Assembly (NCBI GenBank): GCA_005408345.1
Contig: SEMN01000020.1
Location: 1,493,501-1,557,500, forward strand
Length of the DNA stretch: 64,000 nt
Source: Macquaria australasica
Taxonomy: Eukaryota > Chordata > Actinopteri > Centrarchiformes > Percichthyidae
Direction of reading: 5' to 3'
Shown piece by piece: positions 62,701 to 64,000 of the stretch (positions are counted from its first letter, which is position 1; the number at the start of each line of letters is the position of its first letter). The position numbers and the translations under genes were made by a program. The notes under the pieces are model-generated. The model was given only the letters and a program-made list of their open reading frames with translations. It was not told the origin of the DNA and searched no databases.

Positions 62701-64000
62701 TCTCCCACTTTAACCTACACAAGACAAATCCAAGAACTTAAGAGAGGACACATTTTACAGCTGCATTGTTCATTTCAAGTGGGTATTACAGCTGATTACC
62801 TTGAAACTAGTCCCAGATTTAATGAAGTTTTTCTCAAGGACATTGTCAAGGGCAGGGTCCAGCTCCTCACATACATTTTCAATAAGCAGCGGGCGTCCCA
62901 AGGAAAGACAGTCTTCCAAATGCGAGCGAAAGTACTTGTGGTTGAGTGATGTCACCTGAAAGAGAGATCAGAGATTACTTCCATATCATGTGTTATCCAA
63001 ACAACTAATGTGGGTGAAAATGGCACAACACTGCATTTCACTATGTACTTGGAATGCATTATTCTTTTCTTTTTCCTTAATCCAAGCCTTTCCCTGAGTC
63101 TGGGGATCAATGAGGAGAGGATATCTTGTTGCTTTTGTGACAATGATGCCATTCTGCACAGACAAGTCATCTCCTGGGAGTCCTTGAAGGTTCCACTCAC
63201 TTATCTTAAACATAAACAGAAGTGTGAATGTGTTTCATCATATGAATAACTTCTTGTGAAGCTAGTAGTGAGGTCAAATTAAAATTAGGCTTGTGTTGTT
63301 CTTACAGTGGGAGGGTCCACTAGGGCAGAAATTAGGTTGAGGTTTTCTGTAAAAGGGATTTTATGGGTCCTGAGCTCTGCCTCCCAGATGTCCTTCAACA
63401 ACATGTCACGGAAACTCTGGTTGAATGGCCCACAGTAAGACAAGAAGCCAGTGAGCTGGAGCACATCACCCACAAGTCTGCCAAGAAGAACAAAAGCAAA
63501 TGACCTCACTTAAACACTTTCATGATCAATCAATTGCAAATCTCCCTTTCAAAAGCCAGTCCCAATCATAACAACAAATGTTCCCTAAATTTCGTGTCCC
63601 TCAGGAATATTATTTTTCAATATTAAATTTAGTTTTCTTTGTGACCTACCTGTTGATCTGTGATTTAAATTCTTTGCTTTGCTCTATCCAGCGAACTTTC
63701 TCTCCACTAAGTCCATCAATAAGTGCAGATGCAGCCTGCATTTTATTCCTACACATCTCAGCATCATCCAACAAGTCCTGGAAAACATGACATTTTAAGT
63801 GGTCCACAATTTAAATTTTTAGCTTAAATTAAATGCAATATTAAGAATGTTTTATAAAGGCTGAATCACACCTGTTTCTCTTTCATAGCAGCATCACATT
63901 TGGCCTTGACTTTGTCAAACTCTGCTTGCTTGTCGGCAAGCTGAGCCTCAGCCTTGCCTAGCTCATTATTAGCCACTCTTAGCCGGATTTCCTGAATGGC
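56736..64000 (-). CDS. dnah8/dnah5: axonemal outer-arm dynein heavy chain (DNAH5/DNAH8 type), 3' part, continues beyond the window
   Basis: Motor subunit of the ciliary or flagellar outer dynein arm. Twenty-three exons (minus): 64000-63872 (open at the window edge), 63777-63650, 63477-63306, 63204-63049, 62955-62800, 62714-62532, 62289-62184, 62077-61825, 61355-61165, 61077-60956, 60872-60757, 60665-60463, 60349-60276, 60170-60018, 59825-59670, 59187-59071, 58986-58885, 58785-58625, 58510-58354, 58270-58118, 57827-57638, 57350-57229, 57023-56736. Every junction keeps phase, giving 1195 codons. The first part is the second stalk coiled coil (KAEAQLADKQAEFDKVKAKC); AAA5 and AAA6 follow (ATRYPLLIDPQTQGKAW, KGLENQLLGRVIL, AARGSILYFLITEMSMVN), then the C-terminal domain with WNIPYEFNSSDF, GGRVTDDYDKRLL, FWMTGFFNPQGFLTAMRQE and the end RGVALLCDIT. 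The tail FAVNSTAPMDPKLYVCPIYK recalls DNAH8 more than DNAH5, from memory. No lesion was seen. Confidence 0.92.
59893..59972. repeat. short repeat with CATCCATTTTCTATACCGCTT motif, inverted copy 2
   Basis: Reads CCCCCGTGACCCTCTAAGAG then GATAAGCGGTATAGAAAATG, the reverse complement of the copy at 55585-55665. Located in a dynein intron between exons at 60018 and 59825. Confidence 0.7.

Noticed and set aside
1..64000. CRISPR arrays, prokaryotic operons, integrated virus or a novel defence-like system
   Set aside because: No spaced direct repeats, Shine-Dalgarno-led gene strings, viral capsid or integrase genes were seen; every supported gene is a vertebrate spliced gene.

Overview
This window is nuclear DNA from a ray-finned (teleost) fish. 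The evidence is vertebrate multi-exon genes with GT-AG introns that are mostly short, AT-rich intergenic DNA, long CA and TC microsatellites, and several interspersed repeat types that I recognise as common in teleost genomes. There is no sign of bacterial, viral or organellar gene organisation. Gene identities below come from recognising translated exons and checking splice sites and reading phase by eye. No database search was run.

Layout: 1-1085 holds the 3' end of a degenerate non-LTR retrotransposon and a palindromic short repeat. 3521-8196 (minus) is a complete seven-exon lysyl oxidase (lox). 8197-14683 is intergenic, with a teleost repeat, a possible plus-strand promoter and spliced leader exon, and a cluster of CArG, MEF2 and CTCF-like sites. 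14684-16875 (minus) is nmrk2, nicotinamide riboside kinase 2. 22002-27809 (minus) is atcay, caytaxin, with a further exon of unknown ownership at 30033-30266. 32372-36107 (minus) is an EAAT-type glutamate/aspartate transporter of the SLC1 family. 38113-42751 (plus) holds the remains of a complexin-4-like gene with several disabling changes. 47514-51347 (plus) is a retinal homeobox gene of the rx1/rx2 type, flanked by AT-rich stretches that look like developmental enhancers. 55882-56037 (minus) is an orphan coding exon. 56736 to the window end (minus) is the 3' portion (23 exons, 1195 codons) of an outer-arm axonemal dynein heavy chain of the DNAH5/DNAH8 type.

The genes do not form one pathway, but the order is informative. 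As I recall the human map, NMRK2, ATCAY and RAX2 lie close together at 19p13.3, while RAX and CPLX4 are neighbours at 18q21.32. A complexin-4 relic beside an rx gene that is itself linked to nmrk2 and atcay suggests that the Rax-Cplx4 pair was present before the vertebrate genome duplications and that the complexin copy in this block has decayed. This is the most interesting observation in the window. Other points worth a look are an acidic amino-acid transporter carrying the NMDGA motif typical of neutral amino-acid members of its family, an unresolved extracellular-loop exon in the same gene, and OTX/SOX sites upstream of the rx gene.
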